Shown: one piece after another, positions 63,182 to 64,000 of the stretch
Layout of the letters: every line of letters begins with the position of its first letter
Numbering within the stretch: the stretch's first letter is position 1
From: Methylorubrum populi
GTDB lineage: Bacteria > Pseudomonadota > Alphaproteobacteria > Rhizobiales > Beijerinckiaceae
Assembly: GCA_036946625.1 (NCBI GenBank)
Contig: JAQIIU010000003.1
Coordinates: forward strand, 817,961-881,960
Direction: 5' to 3'
Length of the DNA: 64,000 nucleotides
The notes under the pieces: generated by a model
Seen by the model: only the letters and a program-made list of their open reading frames with translations
Told to the model about the DNA's origin: nothing
Database searches by the model: none
Program-made: the position numbers and the translations under genes

Positions 63182-64000
63182 TCAGGTTTCTTTCGCTTGG
63201 ATGGGTGTCTGTCGGACGAGGGCTTCGAGGTAGTCGGGATTGAGATTAGCGAGCTTTCTGCGGACCTTGAGGCTGTGACGGTCGTGTGGAGCGCGGACGA
63301 GGTTCATGGCCATGTGGCGCACGACCGCCATGTTCTGAGGTCCTGATCCGGTTCGCAGGCGCACGAGGTCGTCATGGACGACGACGTCGAGCACCCAGTG
63401 CAGGCGATTTTCGATCTGCCAATGGGCGCGCACGGCCGTCGCGAAGGTCTTGGCATCGAGCTTGGCCGACGAGAGATAGTAGCGCCGCTCGCGCTCGATC
63501 CTGCCGGCGCGCTCGACCTGTGTCTCGACCAAGCCGATCATCGCCAGATGGGGCCTGTGCGGCTCATCGGGATAGCGGCGATCCGAGGTGAGCCAAGTCA
63601 CGTCGTGGCCCACGCTGGCGCGGCGGCGTTCGAGACGGCCATGGTCGTTGTCGATGGTCTCGTCGGTGTCCGCGATCAACGCGCCTGGGTCGGCGAAGAA
63701 GCGCACGATGTCGTTGTGGAGGGTGGGACGGTTACCCTTGAGCGCCAGCAGATAGTCGCCGCCCCGGGCCACGATGGTTTCGGCGATGGCGGTCTGGGTC
63801 CCCATCGCATCGAGGGTGACGAGTGCCCCCCTGAGTTCGAGCCGCTCCAGGAGGCAGGGGATGGCGGTGATCTCGTTGCTCTTGTCGGCGACGGCCTCCT
63901 GGCCCAGCACGAGACGCTGACGGGCGGCCCAGGCCGAGACGGTGTGCAGGGCGGCCCGGCCGGCGGACTTGGCGTGGCAGCGCCGCGAGGTTTTGCCCCT
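63182..64000 (-). CDS. ISAs1 family transposase, 5' end outside the window
   Basis: The frame continues without a stop to the edge of the window, so the N-terminus is missing. The visible ~270 residues match ISAs1-type DDE transposases: SAWAARQRLVLGQEAVADKSNEI, LVTLDAMGTQTAIAETI with the second catalytic Asp, DYLLALKGNRPTLHND, then HWQIENRLHWVLDVVVHDD with the Glu, and NMAVVRHMAMNLVR. Its stop lies about 70 bp from the right flank of the IS66 element. The element boundary could not be defined here. Confidence 0.92.
   Translation of the reverse strand, partial: RGKTSRRCHAKSAGRAALHTVSAWAARQRLVLGQEAVADKSNEITAIPCLLERLELRGALVTLDAMGTQTAIAETIVARGGDYLLALKGNRPTLHNDIVRFFADPGALIADTDETIDNDHGRLERRRASVGHDVTWLTSDRRYPDEPHRPHLAMIGLVETQVERAGRIERERRYYLSSAKLDAKTFATAVRAHWQIENRLHWVLDVVVHDDLVRLRTGSGPQNMAVVRHMAMNLVRAPHDRHSLKVRRKLANLNPDYLEALVRQTPIQAKET

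Overview
The window looks like the chromosome of a high-GC alphaproteobacterium of the Methylobacterium/Methylorubrum type. The reasons are the rpsT-dnaA-dnaN-recF order on one strand, the tsaD / hemD-mic60-hemY neighbourhood typical of Alphaproteobacteria, an EcfG-like sigma factor, an ilv leader attenuator and IS5/IS66/ISAs1 elements. The genus is inferred from gene content and base composition, not from a search.

Layout. (1) 1-5.6 kb: replication block, all on the minus strand: rpsT, dnaA, dnaN, recF, with a candidate origin region upstream of dnaA. (2) 5.9-7.1 kb: tRNA-Thr, a 221-bp foldback repeat and a frameshifted IS5-family element. (3) 7.5-26.3 kb: a large catabolic cluster. It has a XylM/AlkB-type membrane di-iron monooxygenase with a XylA-type ferredoxin-reductase, XylB-like alcohol and XylC-like aldehyde dehydrogenases, an AlkL/OmpW-like outer-membrane protein, an acyl-CoA synthetase, an acyl-CoA dehydrogenase, a FadB-type fusion, a PaaG-like hydratase/isomerase, two thiolases, a nitronate monooxygenase, and a MalT/AlkS-type LuxR regulator. 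Read together it describes uptake, terminal methyl hydroxylation, oxidation to the acid, CoA activation and beta-oxidation of an unknown hydrophobic compound. (4) 26.5-28.8 kb: a histidine-kinase remnant, a REP-like palindrome, a small membrane ORF and an EcfG-like sigma factor. (5) 28.8-37.4 kb: two class-II glutamine amidotransferases, ilvN and ilvB separated by a methyltransferase gene, an ilv leader peptide with attenuator, and selO. (6) 37.9-39.2 kb: a HigBA toxin-antitoxin pair with a palindromic operator and a truncated ORF abutting tRNA-Ser. (7) 39.3-49 kb: ordinary core genes: hemY, mic60-like, hemD, tsaD, gpsA, an EVE-domain gene, a ParB-like gene, dsbB and a YqaA-family gene.

(8) 49.1-64 kb: accessory DNA starting at a tRNA-Leu, next to a broken tRNA-Leu fragment, with visibly lower GC than the rest. 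It holds small regulator-enzyme modules: WYL regulator/GST, GFA, AraC/VOC/DUF1801, and a four-gene hydrolase/thioesterase/monooxygenase operon facing an XRE-MmyB-type regulator across a perfect palindrome. It also holds two genes broken by in-frame stops, an ABC-F remnant, secreted proteins, a complete IS66 element with an 8-bp target duplication, and a partial ISAs1 transposase running off the window. The IS66 copy sits exactly between a ribosome-binding site and its start codon.

The best candidate for an undescribed system is region 3: a self-contained xyl/alk-hybrid hydrocarbon oxidation pathway with its own transporter-like porin, CoA activation, beta-oxidation and regulator.
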